Notes under the pieces: generated by a model
What the model saw: the letters and a program-made list of their open reading frames with translations, nothing else
Databases searched by the model: none
Told to the model about the DNA's origin: nothing
Translations under genes and position numbers: made by a program
DNA from: Veillonellaceae bacterium SB90
GTDB taxonomy: Bacteria > Bacillota > Negativicutes > Selenomonadales > Selenomonadaceae
DNA: 64,000 bases
Direction: 5' to 3'
Assembly: GCA_902364065.1 (NCBI GenBank)
Contig: CABJCJ010000010.1
Coordinates: 712 to 64,711, forward strand
Shown here: in pieces, positions 43,903-53,106 of the stretch
Position numbering within the stretch: the first letter of the stretch is position 1
Layout: each line of letters begins with the position of its first letter

Positions 43903-45093
43903 TTATCGCTTGGGATGGTTCTTGAGGAAGTTCTCGATGCGCGCGAGGGCTTCGGAAATCTTGTCGATGGACGTCGCATAGGAACAGCGCACATGACCTT
44001 CGCCGCAGGCGCCGAACGCGGAACCCGGGATCAGGGCGACGTGTTCGCTCTTCAGGAGTTCCTCGGCAAATTCCTCGGAGGTGTAGCCTGTGCTCGTGAT
44101 GTTCGGGAAGATGTAGAAGGCACCTTTCGGCTCGAAGCAGGAGAGGCCCATCTTCGTGAAGCCGTCGTAGATGAGGTGACGGCGGCGGTCGTATTCCGCG
44201 ACCATCTTCTGCATGTACTTCTTGCCGTGACGCAGGGCCTCAATGGCGGCAATTTGAGCCGTGATCGGCGCGCAGAGCATCGTGTACTGATGGATCTTCG
44301 TCATCGCGCTGATGATTGTCGGATTGCTCATCGCGTAACCGATGCGCCACCCCGTCATCGCGTATGCCTTCGAGAAGCCATTCAGGAGGATCGTGCGCTC
44401 CTGCATGTCGGGCAGCGAGGAGAAGCAGACGTGTTCCTCGCCGCCATACGTGAGATCGCCGTAAATCTCGTCAGAAATGACGATGAGGTCATGCTTCTTC
44501 GCGAAGGCTGCGATGGCCATGAGGTCCTCACGGCGCATGATGGCGCCCGTCGGGTTGTTCGGGTAGCCGATGAGCAGTACCTTCGTCCTGTCGGTGACGT
44601 GCTCCTCGAGCTCCTGCGGCGTGATGCGGAATTCGTTTTCAATCTTGGCGGGCACGGCCACGGGAACACCGCCGGCAAGCGTCGTGCAGGCCTGGTACGA
44701 GACGTAGCAGGGCTCCGGGATCAGGACTTCGTCGCCGGGGGCGAGGATGGCGCGCATCGCGAGATCGAGTGCCTCGCTGACGCCGACGGTCACGAGGATA
44801 TCGGTCCTGGCCTCATACGAGCAGTCGTACTCTTCTTTGTAGTGCTTGGCAATCTCTTCGCGCAGCTCGGGCAGGCCACGGTTGGCCGTGTACGAGGTGT
44901 ATCCCTGTTCGAGGCCATAGACGCAGCTCTCGCGGATGGACCATGGTGTCACAAAATCCGGCTCGCCGACGCCAAGGGAGATGACATCTTCCATCTGGGC
45001 GGCGATATCAAAGAATTTGCGGATACCAGACGGTGCAATGGCATTGACGGCGGGGGAAAGGCGGTCATGCCAGTCAGAGCGGGTCTCAATCAT
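43903..45093 (-). CDS. PLP-dependent class I/II aminotransferase
   Basis: 396 residues, fold-type I. SLGVGEPDFVTPW at the N-terminus, YPNNPTGA, ISDEIYGDLTYGG, and the PLP lysine in NGFSKAYAMTGWRIGY near residue 235. It resembles the aspartate/aromatic aminotransferase (PatA/YugH) group that often pairs with an Lrp regulator. Overlaps the Lrp gene by 4 bp (ATGA), so it is translated with it. The amino donor is not decidable from sequence. Confidence 0.9.
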   Translation of the reverse strand: MIETRSDWHDRLSPAVNAIAPSGIRKFFDIAAQMEDVISLGVGEPDFVTPWSIRESCVYGLEQGYTSYTANRGLPELREEIAKHYKEEYDCSYEARTDILVTVGVSEALDLAMRAILAPGDEVLIPEPCYVSYQACTTLAGGVPVAVPAKIENEFRITPQELEEHVTDRTKVLLIGYPNNPTGAIMRREDLMAIAAFAKKHDLIVISDEIYGDLTYGGEEHVCFSSLPDMQERTILLNGFSKAYAMTGWRIGYAMSNPTIISAMTKIHQYTMLCAPITAQIAAIEALRHGKKYMQKMVAEYDRRRHLIYDGFTKMGLSCFEPKGAFYIFPNITSTGYTSEEFAEELLKSEHVALIPGSAFGACGEGHVRCSYATSIDKISEALARIENFLKNHPKR

Positions 45094-45569
45094 GGCGTCA
45101 CCACCAGTCTGCGGTCGCGTTCCTCATCGTTGATGATGACGCCGTCCTTCTTGTACGGCTTGAGCATGAAATGGCTGCGCGTCTGCGTCACACCCTCAAT
45201 CGTGGCGAGGCGTGTCGCGACGAAATTGGCCACGTCCTTCAGCGATTTGCCCTCGATGATGACGAGCAGGTCGAAGCTGCCGCTCATGAGGTAGACCGTG
45301 CGGACCTCGTCGAAACGGTAGATGCGCTCGGCAATCGCGTCGAAGCCGACCTCGCGCTGCGGGGTCAGGTTGATCTCGATGATGGCCGTGACCGTATCCG
45401 TGCCGAATTTTTCCCAGTTGATCAACGTGTTGTAGGACAGGATAATCTTGTCCTTCTCGAGCTTCTTGATGTCCTGCTCGACCTCGTATTCACTGCGGTG
45501 CAGCATGGATGCCAGCTCACTGACGGGGCGGCGCGCGTCATGTTCCAGGAGCTCTAGCAGTTCTTTCAT
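45090..45569 (-). CDS. Lrp/AsnC-family transcriptional regulator
   Basis: 159 residues. N-terminal helix-turn-helix (residues ~4-50, RPVSELASMLHRSEYEVEQDI) and a C-terminal RAM effector domain (~70-150). It probably senses an amino acid and controls its own operon with the aminotransferase. ATG 45569 is chosen for AGGAGGG 8 bp ahead; the reading frame stays open upstream but without a ribosome site. Its promoter lies in the 324-bp divergent gap shared with purL. Confidence 0.87.
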   Translation of the reverse strand: MKELLELLEHDARRPVSELASMLHRSEYEVEQDIKKLEKDKIILSYNTLINWEKFGTDTVTAIIEINLTPQREVGFDAIAERIYRFDEVRTVYLMSGSFDLLVIIEGKSLKDVANFVATRLATIEGVTQTRSHFMLKPYKKDGVIINDEERDRRLVVTP

Positions 45570-45744
45570 GTTCCAGGCCCTCCTTTTGGTCAAATCACAT
45601 GTAAAACAATTCATAGAAATTAGAACAATTATATCATAAGTGCAAGCAATAATAAAGCAAATGCTGATACTATCCACCAGAAGGAAACAAATGATGAATA
45701 ACTGCTGGACAAGCGTCTCTTTGCGAAAAGATTGTGATGGCTTC

Positions 45745-45773
45745 TTGCATCTGCCAAATCTTTTCGGTACAAT
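45745..45773 (+). promoter_or_regulatory. purL promoter
   Basis: TTGCAT (45745-45750), 17-bp spacer, TACAAT (45768-45773). It leaves a ~110-nt leader before purL containing GC-rich pairing segments (CCCGTGGCAGCTCCTGCGGG). No known purine riboswitch was recognised there. The rest of the 324-bp gap is AT-rich with nothing else identified. Confidence 0.7.
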
Positions 45774-45892
45774 ACGAATATAGAAGCAAATTTTCACGTC
45801 TGCACCCGTGGCAGCTCCTGCGGGCAAGATTGCAGTCGATCGCTTGTGAGGGAATTGGTTCATCTCGTTGTATTTGGAGGAAAGAAACACTC

Positions 45893-48800
45893 ATGACGGT
45901 AAGAAGAATTTTCGTAGAAAAAAGACAGGGATTCGATATCGCAGCTCAGCAGCTCTGCGACGACCTCAAGGAGACCTTCCATCTCGAAGGCCTGCAGTCG
46001 GTGCGGATCATCAAGCGCTACGATATGGAAGGTCTCAGCGAGGAAGAGTATGAGCAGGTCAAGTTCGTCGTCTTCGCCGAAGCTCCGGTAGACCAGGTCT
46101 ACGAGGAGACGCTGCCGGATTTCCCGCATTCCCGCGTATTTGCCGTCGAGTACCTGCCAGGCCAGTATGACCAGACAGCCGACTCGGCCGCCCAGTGCGT
46201 CCAGCTCGTCACGCAGAAGGAACGCCCGGAAATCGCGACGGCCCGCGTCATCGTGCTGACGGGCGAGGTCAGTGATGCCGACTTTGCCAAGATCAAGGAT
46301 TACTGCATCAACGCCGTCGAGAGCCGCGAGGCCTCGCTCGAGAAGCCGGAATCCCTCGACATGGTGACGACGGAGCCGGCCGACGTCGAAGTCCTGAGTG
46401 AGTTCAACGACCTCGATGAAACCGGTTTGCACGCTTTCATGGATGCGCGCGGCTTTGCCATGAGCTTTGAGGACCTTAAGTTCTGCCAGACGTATTTCCG
46501 CGGCACGGAGCACCGCGCCCCGACGATCACGGAGCTGCGCGTCATCGACACGTACTGGTCGGATCACTGCCGCCACACGACATTCACGACGGCCATCGAC
46601 GACGTGAAGATCGAGGACGGCTACTTCACGCCGGCCATGAAGAAGGCGTATGACCAGTATATGAAAGACCGCAAAGACCTCTACGGTGAGGATACGGATC
46701 GCGCGGTCACGCTCATGGACATCGCTATCATCGGCATGAAGGCACTGCGCAAGCAGGGCCTGCTCGAAGACCTCGATAAATCCGAGGAAATCAATGCCTG
46801 CAGCATTGAGATCAAGGCCGATATCGGCGGCAGGCAGGAAGACTGGCTCGTCATGTTCAAGAACGAGACGCACAACCATCCGACGGAAATCGAGCCGTTC
46901 GGCGGCGCGGCCACCTGCCTCGGCGGTGCCATCCGCGATCCGCTCTCCGGCCGTTCCTACGTCTATCAGGCCATGCGCGTGACGGGCGCTGCCGATCCGC
47001 GCCGCCCGTTCAGTGAGACGCTGCCGGGCAAGCTGCCGCAGAAGAAAATCACGCTCGGCGCCGCAGCCGGCTACAGCTCCTACGGCAATCAGATCGGCCT
47101 CGCGACGGGCCAGGTCCGCGAAGTCTACCACGAAGGCTACATGGCCAAGCGTATGGAAATTGGCGCCGTCATCGCGGCGGCACCGAAGGAGAACGTCGTG
47201 CGCGAGCGTCCGGCAGCCGGCGACATCATCGTGCTCGTCGGCGGCCGCACGGGCCGTGACGGCTGCGGCGGTGCAACGGGTTCCTCGAAGGAGCATACGG
47301 AAGAATCGCTGACGACCTGCGGCGCTGAGGTCCAGAAGGGCAATCCGCCGACGGAGCGCAAGATCCAGCGCCTTTTCCGCAACCCGAGCGTCTCGCGCAT
47401 GATCAAGCGCTGCAACGACTTCGGTGCCGGCGGCGTTGCCGTTGCCATCGGCGAGCTCGCCGACGGCCTCGTCATCGACCTCGATACCGTCAAGAAGAAA
47501 TACAAGGGCCTCGACGGTACGGAACTGGCCATCTCCGAATCGCAGGAGCGCATGGCCGTCGTACTTGACCCGAAGGATGTCGAAGCCTTCCAGAAGTTCT
47601 CGGATGATGAGAACCTCGAGGCGACGCCGGTCGCCATCGTCACCGAGAAACCGCGCCTCATCATGAAGTGGCGCGGCAAGGAAATCGTGCAGATGAACCG
47701 CGCCTTCCTCGACACGAACGGCGTGCGCCAGCACGTCACGGCTGTCATCGCCCAGCCGGATACGGCCAAGCGCTACCTTTTCGAGGTGCCTGCAGCCGTC
47801 GCTGCCTGCGACGACCTTGCAACAGCCTGGCTCAAGAACCTGCAGGACCTCAACGTCTGCAGCCAGAAGGGCCTTGCCGAACGCTTTGACTCGACCATCG
47901 GCGGCAACAGCGTGCTGATGCCGTTCGGCGGCAAGACGCAGCTGACCCCGTCTGAAGGCATGGTTGCCAAACTGCCGGTGCTCGGCGCAGAGACGAACAC
48001 GGCCACGGCCATGACGTTCGGCCTCAATCCGGCCTTCACGACCTGGAGCCCGTTCCACGGTGCTCTGTATTCCGTGGTCGAGGCTGCGGCCAAGATGGTC
48101 GCACTCGGCGGCGATGCCTCCAAGGTTCGCCTGACCTTCCAGGAATACTTCGAGAGCCTCGGCAAGGACCCTGCGAAGTGGGGCAATCCGTTTGCTGCAC
48201 TCATCGGCGCCCTCTGGGCTCAGCACGAGATGGGCATCCCGGCCATCGGCGGCAAGGACTCCATGTCCGGCACCTTTGAGCACATCCACGTGCCGCCGAC
48301 GCTCGCCGCCTTTGCCGTCGACGTCATGAAGGCCGACCATGCGCTCTCGCCGGAGTTCAAGCAGGCCGGCAGCCGCGTCTACCTTGTGCCGGCGCCGAAG
48401 GATGAGCAGGATCTGCCGGTCTTCGCGAAACTCCGCGAGAACTTTGCGAGGATCCATGACCTCACGGCTGCAGGCAAGGTACTCTCCGCACAGAGCATCG
48501 GCGTGGGCGGCGTCGCCGCTGCCGTCACGAAGATGGCATTCGGCAATGAGATCGGCTTCACCTTTGCGAAGGACATGACGAAGGAAGAACTCTTCTGCGC
48601 CGATTACGGCACGATCCTGCTCGAAGTGGCCACTGGCGTCGACGTGGAAGCTGCGCTTGCCGGCACGGGCGCTTATGTGCTCGGCCAGACGACGGCTGCG
48701 CAGGAAATTGTCTGCAACGGCACGACGGTTGCGCTGAGCGCCGCCGTCGCGGCCTACACGACGCCGCTCGAGAAAATCTTCCCGACGAACGTTCACAAGA

Positions 48801-49669
48801 AGGCCAAATCGGAAGCCATCTTCACGCCGTACACGAAGGGCAATGTCCTCACGGGCGGCACGCACATCGCGCGTCCGCGCGTCTTCATCCCGGTATTCCC
48901 GGGCACGAACTGCGAGTACGATTCGGCCCGCGCCTGGGAGCGCGCCGGCGCCGATGCTGAGACGCTGATCGTCCGCAACCTGACGCCGGCTGCCGTTGAA
49001 GAAACGGTCGCAGCCATCGTCAAGGGCATCGAGCAGGCCAACATCATCATGCTGCCGGGCGGCTTCAGCGGCGGTGACGAACCGGACGGCTCCGGCAAAT
49101 TCATCGCGGCTATGTTCCGCAATCCGCGCATCAAGGAAGAAGTCATGAACCTGCTCGAGAAGCGCGACGGCCTGATGCTTGGCATCTGCAACGGCTTTCA
49201 GGCACTCATCAAGCTCGGCCTCGTGCCGTACGGCGAGATCCGCGACCTCTCGCAGAATTCCCCGACGCTCACTCACAACACGCTCGGCCGTCACGTCTCC
49301 TGCATGGTCGAGACGCGCGTCGCCTCGAACCTCTCGCCGTGGTTCAACAACGTCTCGGTCGGCGATGTCCACTCGATTGCCGTTTCCCATGGCGAAGGTC
49401 GCTTCGTAGCCGATGAGGCCACGATTGAGCAGCTGCGCCGCAACGGCCAGATCGCGACGCAGTACGTCGATGCCGCCGGCAATCCGTCGATGGACATCCC
49501 GTTCAATCCGAACGGCTCCATCGATGCCATCGAGGGTATCACGAGCCCCGACGGCCGCGTGCTCGGCAAGATGGGGCATTCGGAGCGCATCGGCGCCGAC
49601 ATCGCAAAGAACGTTCCGGGCGCCAAGGACCAGCAGCTCTTCGAGGCCGGTGTCCGTTACTACAAATAA
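45893..49669 (+). CDS. purL: Phosphoribosylformylglycinamidine synthase, single-chain
   Basis: 1258 residues carrying all activities on one chain. PurS-like N-terminal region, two AIR-synthase-like halves (KNETHNHPTEIEPFGGAATC, ~residue 320; GGKDSMSG, ~785) and a C-terminal glutaminase with the nucleophile Cys in LGICNGFQALIKLG (~1095). It converts FGAR, ATP and glutamine to FGAM in purine synthesis. It resembles the clostridial long form. ATG 45893, RBS GGAGG. No other pur gene lies alongside. Confidence 0.95.
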   Translation: MTVRRIFVEKRQGFDIAAQQLCDDLKETFHLEGLQSVRIIKRYDMEGLSEEEYEQVKFVVFAEAPVDQVYEETLPDFPHSRVFAVEYLPGQYDQTADSAAQCVQLVTQKERPEIATARVIVLTGEVSDADFAKIKDYCINAVESREASLEKPESLDMVTTEPADVEVLSEFNDLDETGLHAFMDARGFAMSFEDLKFCQTYFRGTEHRAPTITELRVIDTYWSDHCRHTTFTTAIDDVKIEDGYFTPAMKKAYDQYMKDRKDLYGEDTDRAVTLMDIAIIGMKALRKQGLLEDLDKSEEINACSIEIKADIGGRQEDWLVMFKNETHNHPTEIEPFGGAATCLGGAIRDPLSGRSYVYQAMRVTGAADPRRPFSETLPGKLPQKKITLGAAAGYSSYGNQIGLATGQVREVYHEGYMAKRMEIGAVIAAAPKENVVRERPAAGDIIVLVGGRTGRDGCGGATGSSKEHTEESLTTCGAEVQKGNPPTERKIQRLFRNPSVSRMIKRCNDFGAGGVAVAIGELADGLVIDLDTVKKKYKGLDGTELAISESQERMAVVLDPKDVEAFQKFSDDENLEATPVAIVTEKPRLIMKWRGKEIVQMNRAFLDTNGVRQHVTAVIAQPDTAKRYLFEVPAAVAACDDLATAWLKNLQDLNVCSQKGLAERFDSTIGGNSVLMPFGGKTQLTPSEGMVAKLPVLGAETNTATAMTFGLNPAFTTWSPFHGALYSVVEAAAKMVALGGDASKVRLTFQEYFESLGKDPAKWGNPFAALIGALWAQHEMGIPAIGGKDSMSGTFEHIHVPPTLAAFAVDVMKADHALSPEFKQAGSRVYLVPAPKDEQDLPVFAKLRENFARIHDLTAAGKVLSAQSIGVGGVAAAVTKMAFGNEIGFTFAKDMTKEELFCADYGTILLEVATGVDVEAALAGTGAYVLGQTTAAQEIVCNGTTVALSAAVAAYTTPLEKIFPTNVHKKAKSEAIFTPYTKGNVLTGGTHIARPRVFIPVFPGTNCEYDSARAWERAGADAETLIVRNLTPAAVEETVAAIVKGIEQANIIMLPGGFSGGDEPDGSGKFIAAMFRNPRIKEEVMNLLEKRDGLMLGICNGFQALIKLGLVPYGEIRDLSQNSPTLTHNTLGRHVSCMVETRVASNLSPWFNNVSVGDVHSIAVSHGEGRFVADEATIEQLRRNGQIATQYVDAAGNPSMDIPFNPNGSIDAIEGITSPDGRVLGKMGHSERIGADIAKNVPGAKDQQLFEAGVRYYK

Positions 49670-49758
49670 GTCGCACACGGCTTGCCGTGTCCATGCCATA
49701 AAGATGAATCATGCGGTCAGCTCTGCTGGCCGCATTTCATCGCAAGGGGGGAATTTTT

Positions 49759-50148
49759 GTGGTTGGTATTGTAATCGTATCGCACAGCCAGAAGCTCGCG
49801 GAAGGCGTCAGGGAACTGGCCGCGATGATGACGCACGGCGACGTGCCCATCGAAGCGGCAGGCGGCCTTGAAGACGGCATGCTCGGCACGAGTTTCTCGC
49901 GGGTCAAGACGGCCATTGAGGAAGTCTGCGGCATGGATGGTGCCGTCGTCCTCATGGATATGGGCTCCGCCGTCATGACGGCAGAGCTTGCCGTCGAGGA
50001 ATGCCGTGATGACGCTGTGCGCCTCGTCGACTGCCCGCTCGCCGAGGGGGCGGTGCTCGCTGCCGTGGCCGCAGCCGGCGGCGCCGGTCTTGAGGAGGTC
50101 GTGCGCCAGGCGGAAGCAGCCCGTCAGATGAAGAAACTGGAATCCTGA
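49759..50148 (+). CDS. dhaM: DhaM-type PTS EIIA domain protein (dihydroxyacetone kinase phosphotransferase)
   Basis: 129 residues, a lone EIIA-man/DhaM domain. The phosphohistidine lies in IVIVSHSQKLAEGV near residue 10, and the LMDMGSAVMTAELA segment matches DhaM. DhaM passes phosphate from HPr to DhaL for dihydroxyacetone phosphorylation. It is solitary: neither dhaK nor dhaL is in the window. GTG 49759 is supported by AAGGGGGG 7 bp ahead. Confidence 0.82.
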   Translation: MVGIVIVSHSQKLAEGVRELAAMMTHGDVPIEAAGGLEDGMLGTSFSRVKTAIEEVCGMDGAVVLMDMGSAVMTAELAVEECRDDAVRLVDCPLAEGAVLAAVAAAGGAGLEEVVRQAEAARQMKKLES

Positions 50149-50265
50149 ACGCCGCGCGGCAGAACGCGGCACATCCCGCCAAGGACAGCAAGTGAGTCAG
50201 TCACATACAGGATTTGACATCGTTGATATAATAAATGAATAACAAGTATAGTTTTCACCGGGGGG

Positions 50266-51171
50266 ATGAGCATCATCGAATTCCAGTTATTGCAAAAAGA
50301 AGACAAACCGGTGCTGGACCGTTATTTTGCCAGCCGTTATTATGAGAATTCCCATTTCACGTTCACGAATTTCTACATGTGGCGTGAACCGTACCACATC
50401 CAGTGGGCCGAGGAAGATGGGATCCTCTACATGATCTGTGAATGGGAAGGACAGCATATGGCCATCCAGCCGTTCTGCGACGAAGACCGGTGGCAGGAGG
50501 CTGTCGATTCTTTCCTTGCTTATTTCAAGGAACAGGGCTGGCCTTTCTACTTCACGGGCCTCGAAAAGCCGTTTGCGGAATTCCTCGCAGGCTACAAGGG
50601 CGCGGCATTCACGATCGAAGACGATCGCGACAATTGGGATTACGTCTATGAGGCCGAAAAGCTCACGACGCTCTCGGGCCGCAAGCTCCATTCGAAAAAG
50701 AATCATCTCAATGCGTTCCGCAAGCTCTATCCGGAAGCCGAATACCTGCCCATCACGGACGACATTATCACGGCCTGCAAGATTGAGCTCAACAACTGGT
50801 ACAAGCTGCGCCTGCAGGATGAACCGGACGACCCCTTCATCGCCTGGGAGCGCAAGGCCATCCTTGAAATACTCAACGACTACGCGTATTTCAAGCTCAA
50901 GGGCGGTGCCATCCGGCTCGACAACCGCATCATCGCATTCACCTTCGGCGAGCCGCTCAATGCGGACACGGCCGTCATCCATGTCGAGAAGGCCGACCCG
51001 AACATCCGCGGCGCGTATCCTGCCATCAACCAGGGCTTCGTCGCCAATGCCTGGCAGGACATGACCTACATCAACCGTGAGGAAGACATGGGCCACGAAG
51101 GCCTGCGCAAGGCCAAGGAGTCGTACAAACCGTTCAAGATGGTCGAGAAATTCAACGCCTGGATTGCGTAA
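50266..51171 (+). CDS. DUF2156 family protein (GNAT-like, lysyl-phosphatidylglycerol synthase C-terminal type)
   Basis: 301 residues without membrane segments. Two GNAT-like halves; SKKNHLNAFRKLYPEAEY and YPAINQGFVANAW...YINREEDMGHEGLRKAKESYKP are diagnostic of DUF2156. The family includes aminoacyl-tRNA-dependent transferases, but stand-alone cytosolic members like this one are uncharacterised. A run of six Gs immediately precedes ATG 50266, closer than ideal, so the true start may differ slightly. Confidence 0.8.
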   Translation: MSIIEFQLLQKEDKPVLDRYFASRYYENSHFTFTNFYMWREPYHIQWAEEDGILYMICEWEGQHMAIQPFCDEDRWQEAVDSFLAYFKEQGWPFYFTGLEKPFAEFLAGYKGAAFTIEDDRDNWDYVYEAEKLTTLSGRKLHSKKNHLNAFRKLYPEAEYLPITDDIITACKIELNNWYKLRLQDEPDDPFIAWERKAILEILNDYAYFKLKGGAIRLDNRIIAFTFGEPLNADTAVIHVEKADPNIRGAYPAINQGFVANAWQDMTYINREEDMGHEGLRKAKESYKPFKMVEKFNAWIA

Positions 51172-51212
51172 GGAGCAGGGCTGACGAAAGATAAGAAATA
51201 TCTGAAAATACC

Positions 51213-51241
51213 TTGCCAGTCCGCATGGGAATCGGTACAAT
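51213..51241 (+). promoter_or_regulatory. Promoter of the desulfoferrodoxin gene
   Basis: TTGCCA (51213-51218), 17-bp spacer, TACAAT (51236-51241), 40 bp ahead of the gene. Confidence 0.75.
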
Positions 51242-51280
51242 AGTGATAGTGACAAGTATTTTTGCAAGGAGGGCTTTTTT

Positions 51281-51667
51281 ATGGCAAAACGTTTCTTTGT
51301 ATGCAAGACTTGTGGTAATATCGTCGGACTCATCGAGGACCGCGGCGGTACGCTCTCGTGTTGCTCGGCTCCGATGACGGAGCTCATCCCGAACACGCAG
51401 GATGCCGCGCAGGAAAAACACGTACCGGAAGTGACGTTTGACCGCGAAGGCGGCGAAGTCACCGTCCAGGTCGGTAAAGTCGCGCATCCGATGCTGCCGG
51501 AACACTACATCGAGTGGATTCATCTCCAGACGGAGCAGGGCGCTCAGATCAAGCACCTCAAACCCGGTGACACGCCGGAAGCCGTCTTCAAGGTAGCCGG
51601 CGACGACAAGCCCGTAGCGGCCTTCGCCTACTGCAACCTCCACGGCCTCTGGAAAGCAGACTTCTAA
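51281..51667 (+). CDS. dfx: Desulfoferrodoxin (superoxide reductase)
   Basis: 128 residues. N-terminal desulforedoxin domain with CKTC...CC cysteines binds the first iron. The catalytic domain has the HPM and EHYIEW histidines and the CNLHGLW Cys-His for the active iron. It reduces superoxide to peroxide in anaerobes. RBS AAGGAGGG, own promoter and terminator. Confidence 0.95.
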   Translation: MAKRFFVCKTCGNIVGLIEDRGGTLSCCSAPMTELIPNTQDAAQEKHVPEVTFDREGGEVTVQVGKVAHPMLPEHYIEWIHLQTEQGAQIKHLKPGDTPEAVFKVAGDDKPVAAFAYCNLHGLWKADF

Positions 51668-51685
51668 ACGCATATCGTCACGAAC

Positions 51686-51717
51686 AAGACCCGCTGTCAA
51701 TCACAGCGGGTCTTTTT
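51686..51717 (+). terminator. dfx terminator
   Basis: AAGACCCGCTGT and ACAGCGGGTCTT with TTTTT directly after. The repeat array begins immediately behind it. Confidence 0.92.
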
Positions 51718-51719
51718 AG

Positions 51720-52032
51720 CCTTCCCCGCGCACGGGGAAGGGGGACCGCGCAGCGGTGGAAGAGGTCCATGGACTGACGGGAAAGAACAACACTTGATTA
51801 TGCGTCTTTACAAGCGTCGCAGCCCCGCGCACGGGCGCAAAGCGCGGGATGCCGGGGGCATCCCCGGAGAAGGGGGACCGCGCAGCAGTGGAAGAGGTCC
51901 ATGGACTGACGGAAAAGAACAACACTTGATTATGCGTCTTTACAAGCGTCGCAGCCCCGCGCACGGGCGCAAAGCGCGGGATGCCGGGGGCATCCCCGGA
52001 GAAGGGGGACCGCACAGCGGTAGAAGAGGTCC
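51720..52032 (+). repeat. 132-bp tandem repeat array of the GC-rich dispersed element
   Basis: GAAGAGGTCC recurs at exactly 132-bp steps, near 51761, 51893 and 52025. Units 51821-51952 and 51953 onward are nearly identical. The first unit is shortened: its central palindrome is missing. The core of each unit matches the copy at 33501-33586. The unit is too long and uniform for CRISPR. This array takes up most of the 480-bp gap between dfx and the next gene; a TATAAT at ~52076 follows. Confidence 0.9.
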
Positions 52033-52146
52033 TGAAGAAAAATTTTCGATTTTCCGGCACAGTACAGAATTCGATGCTATAATGGTCGTTGTATGATTTT
52101 TTGCGTGAATTTGTGGAAAAATTTTTCTGGAAAGGGTATACTAGCG

Positions 52147-53106
52147 ATGAAGAAGATTCTTGTATCCTGTCTTTTGACGGCGGTCATCGTGGTGGCGGCG
52201 ATGGTTGTTGGGGCAGGATATTTTGTTGGCAATTACTTTGTGCATTTCGGCCTGGAACGCGGGACGGCGGAGAATCCGCAGGAGCCGCCGAAGGCGTATG
52301 CACTCTTGATGCCGCCGGAGGCTCGGCAGTTCACGAAGCCGGATTATCCGTCCGAGGAGTGGGAGCTGACGTCGTTTGACGGCCTCATGCTCAAGGCCAC
52401 GCGTTTTTCGCCGGGGCAGGACGGACACCGTTGGGTCATCGTGGCGCACGGATATGGCTGCACGCAGCAGAATTCGTGGTATATCGCGGCGAATTATCTT
52501 GCGCGCGGGTATCAGGTGCTGACGCCGGATCTCAGGGCTTCGGGCGCGAGCGAGGGACGTTATCTGACGATGGGATATCGCGAGAGCCGCGACCTTGTCG
52601 ACTGGGCGAAGAAGATTGCCCGCACGGACCCCGATGCGAAGATCATTCTGCACGGTGTCTCGATGGGGGCGGCTTCCGTCATGATGGCCTCGGCTGCGCC
52701 GGAGCTGCCGCAAAATGTCGTGGCCTGCGTGGAAGACTGCGGCTATACGGATGCGTACGATTTGCTCGCGTATCAGCTCGAGTCGTCCTTTGGCCTGCCG
52801 TCTTTCCCGGCGATGAATCTGCTCGACTGGCGCTGCAAGGCCAAGACGGATTTCAGCCTGCATGAGGCTTCGCCGCTCGTGGCGGAGCAGCACGCGAAGA
52901 TCCCGACGCTCTTTATCCATGGCGATAAGGATACGCTCGTGCCGCCTGAGATGGCCCGCCAGCTCTACGATGCCTCGACGGCTCCACAGAAGCAGCTGCT
53001 GATGGTGTCGGGAGCCGTGCATGCGGCGGCCAGCCAGCAGGATCAGAAAAAGTATTTCGCGACGATCCGCGATTTCGTCGCACCGTATATGGAGGGAATC
53101 AAATGA
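52147..53106 (+). CDS. Membrane-anchored alpha/beta hydrolase
   Basis: 319 residues. N-terminal hydrophobic anchor (~5-30), then an alpha/beta hydrolase core: oxyanion region VAHGYGC, nucleophile elbow GVSMGAAS (Ser), acid in HGDKDTLVP, and the C-terminal His in GAVHAAA. It resembles the FrsA/YqkD-type hydrolases. Substrate unknown; probably on the outer face of the inner membrane. ATG 52147 gives a proper anchor; an earlier ATG 52093 lacks a ribosome site. First gene of a run through the YitT gene. Confidence 0.83.
   Translation: MKKILVSCLLTAVIVVAAMVVGAGYFVGNYFVHFGLERGTAENPQEPPKAYALLMPPEARQFTKPDYPSEEWELTSFDGLMLKATRFSPGQDGHRWVIVAHGYGCTQQNSWYIAANYLARGYQVLTPDLRASGASEGRYLTMGYRESRDLVDWAKKIARTDPDAKIILHGVSMGAASVMMASAAPELPQNVVACVEDCGYTDAYDLLAYQLESSFGLPSFPAMNLLDWRCKAKTDFSLHEASPLVAEQHAKIPTLFIHGDKDTLVPPEMARQLYDASTAPQKQLLMVSGAVHAAASQQDQKKYFATIRDFVAPYMEGIK

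Noticed and set aside
51720-52032. CRISPR array
   Set aside because: The whole 132-bp period is repeated with no variable spacers, and no cas gene is in the window.
51716-52060. A minus-strand frame of 114 codons over the 132-bp repeats, with repeated SPFSGDAPGIPRFAP
   Set aside because: It is created by the tandem repeat unit itself, whose length (132 = 44 codons) keeps the frame open. There is no ribosome site and no known protein; treated as non-coding repeat.
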